Shown here: piece by piece, positions 1 to 8,378 of the stretch
Position numbering within the stretch: the first letter of the stretch is position 1
How the letters are laid out: every line of letters begins with the position of its first letter
Assembly: GCA_964639275.1 (NCBI GenBank)
Contig: CAZXCQ010000093.1
Span: 1 to 20,986, forward strand
Reading direction: 5' to 3'
DNA: 20,986 bases
DNA from: CAZXCQ01 sp964639275
GTDB lineage: Bacteria > Desulfobacterota > DSM-4660 > Desulfatiglandales > Desulfatiglandaceae
Notes under the pieces: model-generated
The model's input: the letters and a program-made list of their open reading frames with translations, nothing else
Told to the model about the DNA's origin: nothing
Databases searched by the model: none
Made by a program: the position numbers and the translations under genes

Positions 1-190
1 ACCCCTTAGGGCTATTGGGTTGGTTTCCGATACGCCATTTTGTGACGGCCGCTAGACCATGTCATATGGGGGCATGTGGAAGAAAAAAAGACCCCCATGC
101 CACACCACAATCGATTTATCCCCGGGTTTTGAGAAGTTACGCAATTTTCGCGTGAAGCTATTTTAAAACCAAATCCAAGTCAAGGGACTA
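1..190. other. Intergenic region left of the threonine-pathway operon
   Basis: No gene is recognised here. The stretch lies downstream of the minus-strand operon that ends at 191. Its only clear structure is a 7-bp inverted repeat (ATGGGGG at 66-72, CCCCCAT at 92-98) around a purine-rich loop that contains an A7 run. On the minus strand the T7 run falls in the loop and not after the stem, so this is not a standard intrinsic terminator. Confidence 0.5.
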
Positions 191-1414
191 TCAGATGCCG
201 AGAAATGCTGGCATCAAATCATGTCCCCTTTGAAAAACAAGACCTGATTCCCTGGCAGAACGTTCTGAAAATCCAGGGCCTTTGGTCGGGGTGGCCAGTT
301 CTTTTTTGCTGGCCCATGCAAATGGGGTCGGGTCGTCTACGTGGGTCTTTTTGCTTATGGCTGTGAGGTGGTCGCTTGCAACCAGTATACGGTAATCCCC
401 GAACACGGTCATCCCTTTGAGGATGGCGCCCACGACCTTTTTGTCAAAGGCCTCAATGGCCTGGATCTTTTCATCGATCTTTCCATTATGACTTGCCTCA
501 TCGGGGGCTTCCACGTGGACAAAGACAAAATCAAGCCACTCCAGCGCCTTTAGCGCCTCCTCTGCCTTGCCAGCATAGTTGGTATCCAGATAACCGGTGG
601 CCCCATCGACCCTGATCGTCTCGAAGCCTGCATAGATCCCGATGCCTCTTAACAGATCCACGGCGGAGATAATGCCCCCCTGAAGGCCAAACCTGTCGCC
701 AAATAGGGGCAGTTTCGGGGCCTTTCCCTGTCCCCATGGCCAGATGGAGTTGGCCACGTTTTGACCTTTCTCGCTCCTTGCCGTATTGACCGGGTGTCCT
801 TCAAGATACTGCCATGACTGACGGATGAGACCGGGGATCGGATTCCCTTGGGTATTATTCAGATAGGCCGCCATATTCTGGTCGAGCACGTCATGGGGAG
901 GAATGGTCTTGACCTCCAGAGGTCCCCCATCCCACACCAGGAGGTGCCGATAGGCCACTCCGGGATAGATCCTGATGCCAGGGATGATCATTCTTTTTTG
1001 TAAGCCAGAAACGATCCCTCCTGCCTCTTCAGTGGAGATGTCGCCTGAGCTATGGCTGATCATAATAATTTCATCATCAGACCGCTGATCCAGTGTGACC
1101 AGATTCATTCGAAAGGCCACCTCATCTTCACCCAGACTGACACCCAGACTCGCGGCCTCAAAAGGGCCTCGCTCGGCATGATAGACCCTGGGGTCGTAAC
1201 CCAGGAGCGAGAGGTTGGCCACATCGCTCCCCGGCCCCATACCGTCCGGGATGGTCTTTACAAGACCCGTCCTGCAGGCAGCGATTTGATCCATATTGGG
1301 GGTCTCAGCCACCTCAAGTGGGGTCTTCCCATCCAGCTCCGGCAGGGAATAATCGGCCATGCCGTCTCCCACCAGGAGCAGAAAACGTGTGTTAGATTGA
1401 TCCCTGCTCATCAT
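191..1414 (-). CDS. Phosphoglycerate-mutase-like protein, presumed homoserine kinase
   Basis: About 407 residues of the alkaline-phosphatase superfamily, similar to archaeal-type cofactor-independent phosphoglycerate mutase (ApgM). Visible motifs are the N-terminal metal site VGDGMADY, the GSDVANLSLLGYDP segment carrying the presumed phospho-serine, and the C-terminal metal-binding stretches with DEASHNG, ASDH and RGHD. A subfamily always found beside homoserine dehydrogenase has been proposed to be an alternative homoserine kinase making O-phosphohomoserine for threonine synthesis. The position here, 4 bp after hom, fits that role better than glycolysis. I chose the tandem ATG at 1414/1411 just after the hom stop codon; the longer reading from 1435 uses a non-ATG codon inside hom. 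No separate ThrB-type kinase is visible in the window. The fold is certain; the substrate is an inference from context. Confidence 0.85.
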   Translation of the reverse strand: MMSRDQSNTRFLLLVGDGMADYSLPELDGKTPLEVAETPNMDQIAACRTGLVKTIPDGMGPGSDVANLSLLGYDPRVYHAERGPFEAASLGVSLGEDEVAFRMNLVTLDQRSDDEIIMISHSSGDISTEEAGGIVSGLQKRMIIPGIRIYPGVAYRHLLVWDGGPLEVKTIPPHDVLDQNMAAYLNNTQGNPIPGLIRQSWQYLEGHPVNTARSEKGQNVANSIWPWGQGKAPKLPLFGDRFGLQGGIISAVDLLRGIGIYAGFETIRVDGATGYLDTNYAGKAEEALKALEWLDFVFVHVEAPDEASHNGKIDEKIQAIEAFDKKVVGAILKGMTVFGDYRILVASDHLTAISKKTHVDDPTPFAWASKKELATPTKGPGFSERSARESGLVFQRGHDLMPAFLGI

Positions 1415-1418
1415 CTCG

Positions 1419-2723
1419 TCAACGGTTCTCCACACGGATCATTACTGTCCGGTCCATGACCACATCCAGTTGGTCGATCAGTGAAACAGCCTTTCGGACG
1501 TTTCTCTCCTGGGCCTCGTGCGTCAGCATCACAACCGGCACAGAACCTCCCTCCTGGCGACCCTTCTGGATCACAGAGGCGATGCTGATCTGGTGTTCGG
1601 CCAGGATCCCTGCGATCTTGGAGAGCACCCCGGGGCTATCCAGGGCCGAGAATCTGAAATAGTACTCGCTGGTATGCTCCTCCATGGGCTGGATCAGAAT
1701 CCCTTTGTCGGGCGGGCGAAGGTGGGCAAGGGGGGGCATTGTCCCATTTGCCCCCAGCCGGATATGTCTCGCGAGCTCTATAATATCTGAGACCACCGCA
1801 CTCGCCGTGGGCCTTTTGCCTGCCCCCAGACCAAAATAGAGATTGGGCCCAACCAGATCACCCTCCAGGTAGACTGCGTTGTATGCCTCGTTGACATTTG
1901 CCAGGATATGATCCCCGGGGATCATCGCGGGGTGAACCCGGGCCTCTATGCGATCCCCCAGGTTCCGGCCAATTGCCAAGAGCTTGACGCTGTAACCGAA
2001 CTCACCGGCAAAGCGGATGTCGTCGGGGGTCAGAGAAGAGATCCCTTCCCTGTAGATCTGCCCAAAAGATGCCGGTCTCCCGAATGCAATGGAAATGAGG
2101 ATGGCCAGCTTGTGCGCCGCGTCGGTCCCATCCACGTCGAGGGTAGGCGGATCTTCGGCAAGACCCAGCGCTACCGCATCCTGAACGACCTTGGTATAGG
2201 GGTGGCCTTCCTGGGTCATTCGCGTCAGGATGTAGTTGGAGGTCCCGTTTAGAATACCCATGATCGTCTGGATGTGATTGGCGGAGAGGCCGCACCATAG
2301 GGCACGAACAATCGGTATTCCTCCACCCACACTCGCCTCAAAGGCCAGACTCACTCCGTAGCGCTCGGCGCCCTGGTACAACTCCTGGCCGTGCTCGGCC
2401 AGGAGCGCCTTGTTGGCGGTGACGACATGTTTGCCCCTCTCCATTGTCTTGAGGATATATTCTCTTGCCGGTTCCAGGCCACCAATCAGTTCTACGACGA
2501 TATCGATCTCCGGGTCATTGATGATCTCCATGACATTCGTAGTCAGGAGGCTGGTCTCTACCGGAACGCCTCTGTCAGAATCAATATCGAGATCGGCGAT
2601 CTTTCGGATGACCACTTCAGCCCCGGCACGGTTTGAAATGATGTCGCGGTTTTGGATTAGTGCCTCAACCGTTCCAGATCCCACTGTTCCGAACCCAATG
2701 ATCCCCACGTTTATCTGCTGCAT
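1419..2723 (-). CDS. hom: Homoserine dehydrogenase with C-terminal ACT domain
   Basis: 434 residues, the usual length of the monofunctional bacterial enzyme, which reduces aspartate semialdehyde to homoserine in the threonine and methionine pathway. The N-terminal Rossmann motif GIIGFGTVGSGT is followed by the conserved catalytic stretch GLAEDPPTLDVDGTDAAHK. The last 80 or so residues are an ACT domain (SALDSPGVLSKIAGILAEHQ), which commonly gives feedback inhibition by threonine. The start is the ATG at 2723, preceded by GAGGG; a longer reading from 2771 adds a tail foreign to the family. It lies 117 bp after the aminotransferase gene and 4 bp before the presumed homoserine kinase, so the three are probably co-transcribed. 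Confidence 0.97.
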   Translation of the reverse strand: MQQINVGIIGFGTVGSGTVEALIQNRDIISNRAGAEVVIRKIADLDIDSDRGVPVETSLLTTNVMEIINDPEIDIVVELIGGLEPAREYILKTMERGKHVVTANKALLAEHGQELYQGAERYGVSLAFEASVGGGIPIVRALWCGLSANHIQTIMGILNGTSNYILTRMTQEGHPYTKVVQDAVALGLAEDPPTLDVDGTDAAHKLAILISIAFGRPASFGQIYREGISSLTPDDIRFAGEFGYSVKLLAIGRNLGDRIEARVHPAMIPGDHILANVNEAYNAVYLEGDLVGPNLYFGLGAGKRPTASAVVSDIIELARHIRLGANGTMPPLAHLRPPDKGILIQPMEEHTSEYYFRFSALDSPGVLSKIAGILAEHQISIASVIQKGRQEGGSVPVVMLTHEAQERNVRKAVSLIDQLDVVMDRTVMIRVENR

Positions 2724-2840
2724 TTTCCCTCTTACCAGCGGCCGGATACCTGAATATCCTCTGTCGCACAACTTCGAACGGGTCTTGGCCTGAGGCTCAA
2801 GTTTGAAGGTGTGACTTCCCTTGCGCCCTTTGCCCTGGGC

Positions 2841-4007
2841 CTATAATATCTGCTTGATTCCCCTGATGGCTTGTCTGATCCGATGGGGGTTCTCCACAAG
2901 GGCAAAACGGACATAGTCATCCCCATACTCACCAAAGCCGATGCCCGGGGACACAGCCACCTTGGCCTTATTGATCAACATCTTGGAAAACTCCACCGAA
3001 CCCATATCTCTGAATTTCCCGGGGATCTTGCCCCACACAAACATGGTCCCCCTGGGCTTCTCGATTTCCCAGCCCACGCGGTTGAGTCCATCAATGAGGA
3101 CATCACGGCGCTCGCGGTAGGTGTCAACGATCTCTCTTACGCAGTCATTGGGTCCGTTGAGGGCGATGATGGCCGCGATCTGAATGGGCTGAAACATCCC
3201 ATAGTCGAGATAACTCTTTATCCTTCTCAGCGCGGCAACCAGTGTCGGATTTCCCACGCAAAACCCCACACGCCATCCAGGCATGGAATAGCTTTTGGAG
3301 AGGCTAAACAGCTCAACCCCGATATCCTTTGCCCCGGCAACCTGAAGGAAGCTGGGGGGGTTGTAGCCGTCAAACACCAGATCCGCATAGGCAAAATCGT
3401 GGATGACGGCCATGTTATGGGCGGTGCAGAATTCCACGATCTTTTTGAAGAATTCAAGATCCACCACAGCGGTCGTTGGGTTGTGCGGGTATGAGATGAT
3501 CAGCATTTTCGGGCTCGGCCACGTCTGTTTTGTGGCTGTAAGGAGGTCTTCAAAAAAATCCCTGTCAGGACCGATGGGTATGCTTCTGAGATCTCCACCC
3601 GCGATAATGACGGAATAGGGGTGTATGGGGTATGTGGGGTTCGGGGCAAAGACCACATCCCCGGGGCTGATGGTGGCAAGCACCAGATGGGCGAGCCCCT
3701 CCTTGGCACCGATGGTGGCGATGGCCTCCAGGTCCGGGTCCAGGTCCACGTCATAGCGCCGCTTGTACCAGTCGCAAATGGCATGTCTCAATTTGGTGAT
3801 CCCCATGGAGGCGGAGTATCTGTGGTTCTGGCCCTTTTGTGCGGCCTCGATGAGTTTGTCCACGATATGTTTGGGGGTGGGGATATCGGGGTTTCCCATC
3901 CCAAGGTCTATGATATCCTCTCCCTGACGTCGCGCCTCCATTTTGATCTGGTTTACGGTGGCAAAGACATAGGGCGGCAGACGATTCATTCTCGTGAATT
4001 CTTGCAT
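2841..4007 (-). CDS. Class I/II aminotransferase, AlaC (alanine transaminase)-like
   Basis: 388-residue fold-type I PLP enzyme. Seen in the sequence: the N-terminal MNRLPPYVFATVNQIK and DLGMGNPDIPTP segments typical of the AlaC/YfdZ group, the HDFAYADLVFDG segment that contacts the cofactor, the PLP lysine in SLSKSYSMPGWRVGF, and the C-terminal substrate-carboxylate region around YVRFALVENPHRIRQA. AlaC-type enzymes interconvert pyruvate plus glutamate with alanine plus 2-oxoglutarate; relatives act on LL-diaminopimelate, so the substrate is not settled. The ATG at 4007 has GAGG and GAGGAG sequences upstream and gives the family's usual N-terminus. It is first in a presumed operon with hom and the homoserine-kinase candidate, behind a candidate promoter at 4133-4161. 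The association suggests a role in amino-acid biosynthesis. Confidence 0.88.
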   Translation of the reverse strand: MQEFTRMNRLPPYVFATVNQIKMEARRQGEDIIDLGMGNPDIPTPKHIVDKLIEAAQKGQNHRYSASMGITKLRHAICDWYKRRYDVDLDPDLEAIATIGAKEGLAHLVLATISPGDVVFAPNPTYPIHPYSVIIAGGDLRSIPIGPDRDFFEDLLTATKQTWPSPKMLIISYPHNPTTAVVDLEFFKKIVEFCTAHNMAVIHDFAYADLVFDGYNPPSFLQVAGAKDIGVELFSLSKSYSMPGWRVGFCVGNPTLVAALRRIKSYLDYGMFQPIQIAAIIALNGPNDCVREIVDTYRERRDVLIDGLNRVGWEIEKPRGTMFVWGKIPGKFRDMGSVEFSKMLINKAKVAVSPGIGFGEYGDDYVRFALVENPHRIRQAIRGIKQIL

Positions 4008-4132
4008 GACCTCGATCTCCTCGGGTAAGTTCTGGTCCGGCTGACTGAAGTATAGAAGGGAACAGCGGGGGGAGAAAACCAAAGGGCCCACGTGGCTTCA
4101 GTTACTGTCGGCCAACCTCATTAAAGAGGTGT

Positions 4133-4161
4133 TTATTACAACATGGGGGGGAAAAAATCAA
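4133..4161 (-). promoter_or_regulatory. Candidate sigma70 promoter of the aminotransferase-hom operon
   Basis: On the minus strand TTGATT (4156-4161) is separated by exactly 17 bp from TAATAA (4133-4138). The -35 box matches the consensus at TTGA, the -10 box only loosely. The predicted start near 4126 falls in a small hairpin (ACCTC 4115-4119, GAGGT 4126-4130). It is the only plausible promoter I found between the upstream terminator-like hairpin and the aminotransferase gene. Confidence 0.35.
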
Positions 4162-4238
4162 AAGTTAATTCTTCTGTAACGCCTTAGCCCTTTGAAACCC
4201 GGGGAATAGGGATACCTTTGGCCACCTTTTTGGGGTCA

Positions 4239-4278
4239 GGGACGGTGACCGGGACCGGTGAGCCCCGGTTGCCGTCCC
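4239..4278. terminator. Strong GC-rich hairpin after the minus-strand gene ending at 4290
   Basis: GGGACGG (4239-4245) pairs with CCGTCCC (4272-4278), and the inner ACCGGG (4248-4253) pairs with CCCGGT (4264-4269), leaving a 10-nt loop and one 2x2 internal loop. It begins 11 bp past the stop codon and separates two gene groups, so it probably ends transcription of the ald group or protects its 3' end. On the minus strand no T-run follows it (TGACCCCAAAAAGG), so a classic intrinsic mechanism is uncertain. On the plus strand it is followed by CCTTTTAC. Confidence 0.5.
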
Positions 4279-4289
4279 CTTTTACCCTT

Positions 4290-4910
4290 TCACTTCTTGG
4301 GTGTCCTGTCGAGCTTGCTTCTTACAAAGTTGAACTCGCAGTACTGGTTGGTCAGACATAACTGAGAGGGGAAGTTGAAGACCCATTTGTCATAAAGGCC
4401 CGTCAGTTTGAGGTATGTTTCAAATATGGCATAGTTACAGTCCACCTGGATCTTCTGGTTGTATTTTTCCGCCTCGTCCGGGGGAAGCAGGTTCCAGATC
4501 ACCTGGGTGGTATATGGGCAGTCATAGCAGCGCAGGGTAACCCTGTCTTCGGTGTCCTCAACGATCTCCATGGGATTACCAAACAGCGCAAAACTCTTGA
4601 TCATGATTTGGGCGATGTCGTGGATGGTCCAATCCGTATCCTCCGGCTTCTTCCCGATGAGTTCGCAAAGCCCGGGCCACTCCAGCCTGGAGCGAATCTC
4701 CCACATCCTGGCATAAAGCTGGGCAGCCCTCTCAGTACCCACCTCCTCTTCCATGGCCGTAAAGGCGGCGTAGTCATGTAAGGTCCACAAGACCATGGCA
4801 TCATTGTAAGCCCTCTCCCAGGTATATTCGGGGTGGAGCTTCATGATCTCTCGCATATTCTCTATAAAGCTTTCTTTTCGCATGTCCTTTGCACATTTAT
4901 TACAAGTCAT
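4290..4910 (-). CDS. Cysteine-rich uncharacterised protein, copy A (DUF6125 / ATC-hydrolase-like)
   Basis: 206 residues, no signal peptide or membrane segment, so probably cytoplasmic. Residues 39-90 (LHDYAAFTAMEEEVGT, MWEIRSRLEWPGLCELIGKK) resemble, from memory, proteins annotated DUF6125 or L-2-amino-thiazoline-4-carboxylate hydrolase-like; I could not check this. Notable cysteines are C3 and C6 (CNKC at the N-terminus), C128 and C131 (CYDCPY), C158, C185 and C191, with a closing CEFNF motif. It aligns along nearly its whole length with the C-terminal two thirds of the protein at 8724-9560, so the two are paralogs. The start ATG at 4910 has a near-perfect AAGGAGGT at suitable spacing. It lies 68 bp after ald and is the last gene of that group. 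The reaction is unknown; the conserved cysteines would suit a metal or redox site. Confidence 0.8.
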   Translation of the reverse strand: MTCNKCAKDMRKESFIENMREIMKLHPEYTWERAYNDAMVLWTLHDYAAFTAMEEEVGTERAAQLYARMWEIRSRLEWPGLCELIGKKPEDTDWTIHDIAQIMIKSFALFGNPMEIVEDTEDRVTLRCYDCPYTTQVIWNLLPPDEAEKYNQKIQVDCNYAIFETYLKLTGLYDKWVFNFPSQLCLTNQYCEFNFVRSKLDRTPKK

Positions 4911-4978
4911 ATCAAACCTCCTTCCTTATTTGTTGGTTTTGGCCTTTTGCTAGACTTCTTATCTACTTCATCCCATCT

Positions 4979-6088
4979 TCAAAACTGGGATAGGGGTGCA
5001 TATTTGATACCCATGCTCTCGGCCACGGCTTTATGAACAACTTTTCCATGTATCAGGTTCATTCCCCTGGCGATCGCCGAGTTTCCCTTCATGGCCTTCT
5101 TGTAACCCAGATTGGCGATTTCCAGGGCATAAGGAAGTGTCGCATTGGTGAGGGCAAAGGTCGAGGTCCTGGGGACAGCCCCGGGCATGTTGTTCACGCA
5201 GTAATGCACGATGCCTTCTTCAACATAGGTTGGGTTGTCGTGGGTCGTTGGATAGCTGGTCTCGCAGCATCCGCCCTGATCGATGGAAATGTCAACGATA
5301 GCGGCACCCGGTTTCATTTTTTTGAGGAGGTCTCGCGATATCAGTTTGGGGGCGCGGGCGCCGGGGATCAGGACAGAGGTGATAACCAGGTCGGCCTTAA
5401 GGACCTCTTCCTCCAGGTTTCCCTCGTTAGATATCAATGTGGTCACGCTGCCGCGCATCACATCATTGATGTAGTCCAGACGTTCCTGGTTTATGTCCAG
5501 GATGCTGACCCTGGCCCCGTTTCCAACCGCGCTGAAACAGGCATGAAGCCCGGAGACCCCTCCGCCAACAATCACCACATATGCCGGACGAACCCCTGGA
5601 ACACCGCTGAGCAGAATCCCCATTCCTCCTGTCTGCGCCTCGAGGCAGTGCGCGCCTGCCTGGACAGACAGCCGGCCGGCAACAGCGCTCATCGGGGCCA
5701 AAAGGGGGAGCGAGCCGTTGTCGGTCTGAATCGTCTCGTAGGCAATGCCAATAATCTTTTTCTCGATCAGCTTTTCGGTAAGACCTCTGTCAGCGGCCAG
5801 ATGGAGATAGGTAAATATGATCTGGCCCTCCCACATCAAGTCAAACTCCTGGGGCAGGGGCTCCTTGACCTTCAGGATCATGTCCGAATCTGCCCATACC
5901 TCCTGGTTACTTCCCTTGATCTGGGCGCCTGCCTGAGCGTAGATTTCGTCGGAGAAGCCACTTCCCAGACCGGCCCCGGCCTGAATCAGGACCCGATGGC
6001 CCCCCTGCACCAGTGTCCTGACGCCAGAGGGTGTAACCCCCACCCTCCTCTCGGCCACCTTTAATTCTTTGGGAATACCTATGATCAA
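4979..6088 (-). CDS. ald: Alanine dehydrogenase
   Basis: 369 residues, the standard length. The enzyme oxidatively deaminates L-alanine to pyruvate and ammonium with NAD+, or runs in reverse. The N-terminus IIGIPKELKVAERRVGVTP is the family signature. The catalytic region includes FTYLHLAAD, and the Rossmann motif VVIVGGGVSGLHACFSAVG sits mid-protein, followed by the acidic end of the second beta strand (SILDINQERL). The start is a TTG at 6088: no ATG fits the conserved N-terminus, and GGGAGGA lies about 8 bp upstream. It is followed after 68 bp by the cysteine-rich copy A gene and preceded by a 453-bp gap. With alr and ortAB upstream it could complete a route from 2-amino-4-oxopentanoate via D- and L-alanine to pyruvate; that link is an inference. 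Confidence 0.97.
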   Translation of the reverse strand: MIIGIPKELKVAERRVGVTPSGVRTLVQGGHRVLIQAGAGLGSGFSDEIYAQAGAQIKGSNQEVWADSDMILKVKEPLPQEFDLMWEGQIIFTYLHLAADRGLTEKLIEKKIIGIAYETIQTDNGSLPLLAPMSAVAGRLSVQAGAHCLEAQTGGMGILLSGVPGVRPAYVVIVGGGVSGLHACFSAVGNGARVSILDINQERLDYINDVMRGSVTTLISNEGNLEEEVLKADLVITSVLIPGARAPKLISRDLLKKMKPGAAIVDISIDQGGCCETSYPTTHDNPTYVEEGIVHYCVNNMPGAVPRTSTFALTNATLPYALEIANLGYKKAMKGNSAIARGMNLIHGKVVHKAVAESMGIKYAPLSQF

Positions 6089-6541
6089 CGTCTAATCCTC
6101 CCGATCGTCTCTAAAAGGTTCTGTATCTACTCACAGGTGATTTATCGGTGCCCTCATCTCAATCTACACCCATATGACAAACGGAGCCTGGCCTCTTGAG
6201 CCCAATAGCGGCCTCCATAATCTCGTGCAGTTCCTACCAAACCAGCTGATGAACACCATAACCTTTGGTAAGTCCTTCTACCATATTGTTTTTATACTCC
6301 CAAATCCTCTTTACGAGCTCTCAAGTCACACCAACTATAAAGGGTACCGTTTCTTTCTCTTGCTTACCAGAATGTACACCGCAGCATGCTTATTCACTGT
6401 CCCTTCCTGGATTCCGCCTTTCGCCGGAATGACGAATAAAAGAACTCACTCATAAGGTTAACGCTTATTACCAGATGGGGTCGCACGGTCACGATTTCTT
6501 TTTGCAGAAAACGGATCTCCCGCGTTAATGAGTGCGGCATA
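6089..6541. other. 453-bp gap between the M28 peptidase gene and ald
   Basis: No gene is convincing on either strand; reading frames here are short and have no family resemblance that I recognise. The interval holds the REP-like repeat at 6401-6434 and presumably a promoter for ald, but I found no good -35/-10 pair. Just past the peptidase stop codon an inverted repeat (CGCGTT/AACGCG, about 6512-6550) has no T-run and is a weak terminator candidate. Confidence 0.45.
6401..6434. repeat. REP-like palindromic repeat unit
   Basis: ATTCCG (6411-6416) and CGGAAT (6425-6430) form a perfect 6-bp inverted repeat with an 8-nt loop, flanked by TTCCTGG and GACG. The arrangement TTCCTGGATTCC...GGAATGACG is a widespread intergenic repeat motif in proteobacterial genomes. 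Only one copy was noticed in this window, so the repeat call rests on general knowledge of the motif. Confidence 0.55.
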
Positions 6542-7861
6542 TCAACGCGGAAAGGTGATACCCGTATCACTGGCCACACGCCAGGCCGCCACCCCGATGA
6601 CTTGGGCCACTGCCTTGACCGCATTCCAGTCGATATTGTCCACGTGCTCGTTGTCGCTGTGGTAGTTGGGGTCGTCGGCCTTCCATATGCACATGGCGGG
6701 CACTCCGTGCTCATTGAGATGGCCCTCTTCGGGTGTGCCCCATCCGCCCCACAGATGACCGAGATGCACCCCTATTTCCTTCCCAACATCCTCAACAAAG
6801 TCATTGAGCTCTTTGTTGTGCTTGACCTGGTGATCGGGCTGGTCCGGGTAGGTGCCTCCGTCTACGATGCGGGCAGGACCACCGACTCCCACCATATCGA
6901 TGTTGAATCCCGCAACCGCCCCCATCAGGGTACCTTCCTTCTCCCTCCTGGCGATATATTGAACCATCCCATCGGAGATACCCTCTTCGGAGCCGGTCGA
7001 AATAAACTCTATGGTTCGCTTGGGGGCCGGCATTTTGGCCATCACAGCGGCCAGCATCATGACGGCAACGGTACCGGTGCCGTTGTCATTGGCGCCACTA
7101 CAGGCACCATCGTCACGGTGGGCGTGGATGAGCACCCTCTCCTCCGGGTTCTCCGTTCCTGGGATAAAGGCCCGGACATTGAAACCGTCACGGGGCTCTG
7201 TCTGGCAGTCTACCTCTATGCGTGCCCGAACCCCGCCCCGCCCAACGGCATGGAGCAATTCCATGGCGTCCGTACTCCCGATGGTCACACAGGGAACGCT
7301 ATTTTCTCTGGCTGGGTAATCGTTCTGCCACCCCCCGCCATGATCCCATCTCCCATAGGAGTGGGATGGCGTAAAGGCCACCGGGCTGGCGTTACAGACA
7401 ACGAATGCGAGAGCGCCGTGTCCCTTTGCCCGGGTCGTAAAGCTCCCGAGCCAGAAAAGCGGGTCTGCCGAACTGGCCTGCGCGAGGGCGATCTTCCCCC
7501 TCACGTCAGTGGCAGCAAATTCTTCCTCCGTTCCCTTGCCCACGAATACCACTTCACCTTCCACCCCGCCTTCCGGTGTGGGATATGAATAATAGGCGGC
7601 ACGAGAGACCAGTTTACGATCAAGCGGGGGGCCTACTGTAAAGGTGGTGTCCCGATACTCCCACGACAGGGTGTTGAATTGATCAAGCTCCACTTTTAGC
7701 CCCAGGGCCGCGAAGTGATCCGAAACCCATTCAATTGCCTCCCGATCAGCTTCGGTCCCGGACATGCGGCTCCCGATCTCCTGGGAAAGGTAGCGATCCC
7801 ATTCATACATCTCCCAGGGGTCGATCCCTTCCAGGATGGCCTTTTCTTCTTGGCTGACCAT
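6542..7861 (-). CDS. M28 family zinc aminopeptidase/carboxypeptidase-like protein
   Basis: 439 residues with no signal peptide, so it should act in the cytoplasm, unlike many secreted M28 enzymes. An inserted PA-like region occupies roughly residues 95-215. The M28 metal site appears complete: H248 and D250 (HAHRDD), D259 (GANDNGTG), E292 and E293 (GSEEG), D322 (NIDMVG) and H401 (YHSDNEH). The family removes N-terminal amino acids or cleaves small peptides and acyl-amino acids. The ATG at 7861 has GGGGGAGG about 7 bp upstream, and the gene starts 14 bp after the flavodoxin stop codon, so they are probably co-transcribed. Context with the D-aminoacylase and the Liv importer suggests a role in freeing amino acids from peptides or conjugates inside the cell; the substrate is unknown. 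Confidence 0.9.
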   Translation of the reverse strand: MVSQEEKAILEGIDPWEMYEWDRYLSQEIGSRMSGTEADREAIEWVSDHFAALGLKVELDQFNTLSWEYRDTTFTVGPPLDRKLVSRAAYYSYPTPEGGVEGEVVFVGKGTEEEFAATDVRGKIALAQASSADPLFWLGSFTTRAKGHGALAFVVCNASPVAFTPSHSYGRWDHGGGWQNDYPARENSVPCVTIGSTDAMELLHAVGRGGVRARIEVDCQTEPRDGFNVRAFIPGTENPEERVLIHAHRDDGACSGANDNGTGTVAVMMLAAVMAKMPAPKRTIEFISTGSEEGISDGMVQYIARREKEGTLMGAVAGFNIDMVGVGGPARIVDGGTYPDQPDHQVKHNKELNDFVEDVGKEIGVHLGHLWGGWGTPEEGHLNEHGVPAMCIWKADDPNYHSDNEHVDNIDWNAVKAVAQVIGVAAWRVASDTGITFPR

Positions 7862-7875
7862 GGAAGTGCCTCCCC

Positions 7876-8358
7876 CTATCCTGCTCCGTGGATCTTTTTG
7901 ACGATCCTCGCGAAGTTTGCGCCAAATTTCTTACACGTCTTCTTCCGCTGATCGTCCGGTGCCCCAACCGAAAGCGGGCCGTAGTGCCCGCCCGAGGTAA
8001 ATCCCGGGACAATCATCCCGTGGACGAGAAACGCCCGCAGGATATCCAGGATGGCCGTCTCTCCGCCACCACCCAGGTCGCCGCAAGACGAAAAGGCGGC
8101 GCCGACCTTTCCCTCCAGTTTCTTGTAATGCTTGATGCTCTCATCAATAAACCGTTTTACCTCAGCGGTGGTGGCAGCAAAATAGGTGGGGGCACCGATA
8201 ATGATCCCTTGGGGTTCGAGCAAGTCATCTACACCGGCTTCTTCGATTCTCTTTCGGACAACCGCCACTCCTTCGCTCTGAACACCTTGCTCGACGGCCT
8301 CTGCCATGGATGCCGTGTTTCCGGTCTTGGACTGATAGATGATCAATATCTTTGTCAT
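7876..8358 (-). CDS. Flavodoxin / NAD(P)H-dependent FMN reductase-like protein
   Basis: 160 residues, a single flavodoxin-like domain. The FMN-phosphate loop is seen as YQSKTGNTASMAEAV near the N-terminus, followed by GAPTYFAATTAEVKRFID and the isoalloxazine-contacting SSCGDLGGGGETA. Such proteins carry electrons or reduce quinones; nothing in the sequence names the partner. The ATG at 8358 follows an excellent AAGGAGG; a longer reading from 8424 would run across the end of the repeat element upstream and lacks similarity. The MITE-like element ends about 40 bp before this start codon, so it may have separated this gene and the M28 peptidase from the operon upstream or changed their expression. 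Confidence 0.92.
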   Translation of the reverse strand: MTKILIIYQSKTGNTASMAEAVEQGVQSEGVAVVRKRIEEAGVDDLLEPQGIIIGAPTYFAATTAEVKRFIDESIKHYKKLEGKVGAAFSSCGDLGGGGETAILDILRAFLVHGMIVPGFTSGGHYGPLSVGAPDDQRKKTCKKFGANFARIVKKIHGAG

Positions 8359-8378
8359 AGATTCCTCCTTTCTTAATA

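Noticed and set aside
66..98. Terminator of the threonine-pathway operon
   Set aside because: Inverted arms exist, but the T-run lies in the loop and the stem is more than 90 bp past the last stop codon.
191..1414. Annotation as a glycolytic phosphoglycerate mutase
   Set aside because: The fold allows it, but linkage to hom argues for a biosynthetic kinase; kept only as an alternative.
5033..6064. 343-codon open frame on the plus strand
   Set aside because: It lies entirely opposite ald, shows no family motif and has low-complexity antisense composition.
6100..6400. Possible gene remnant between the peptidase and ald
   Set aside because: Short coding-like stretches are interrupted by stop codons and resemble no family I can name.
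6602..7588. 328-codon open frame on the plus strand
   Set aside because: Antisense of the M28 peptidase gene, whose complete metal site shows the real frame.
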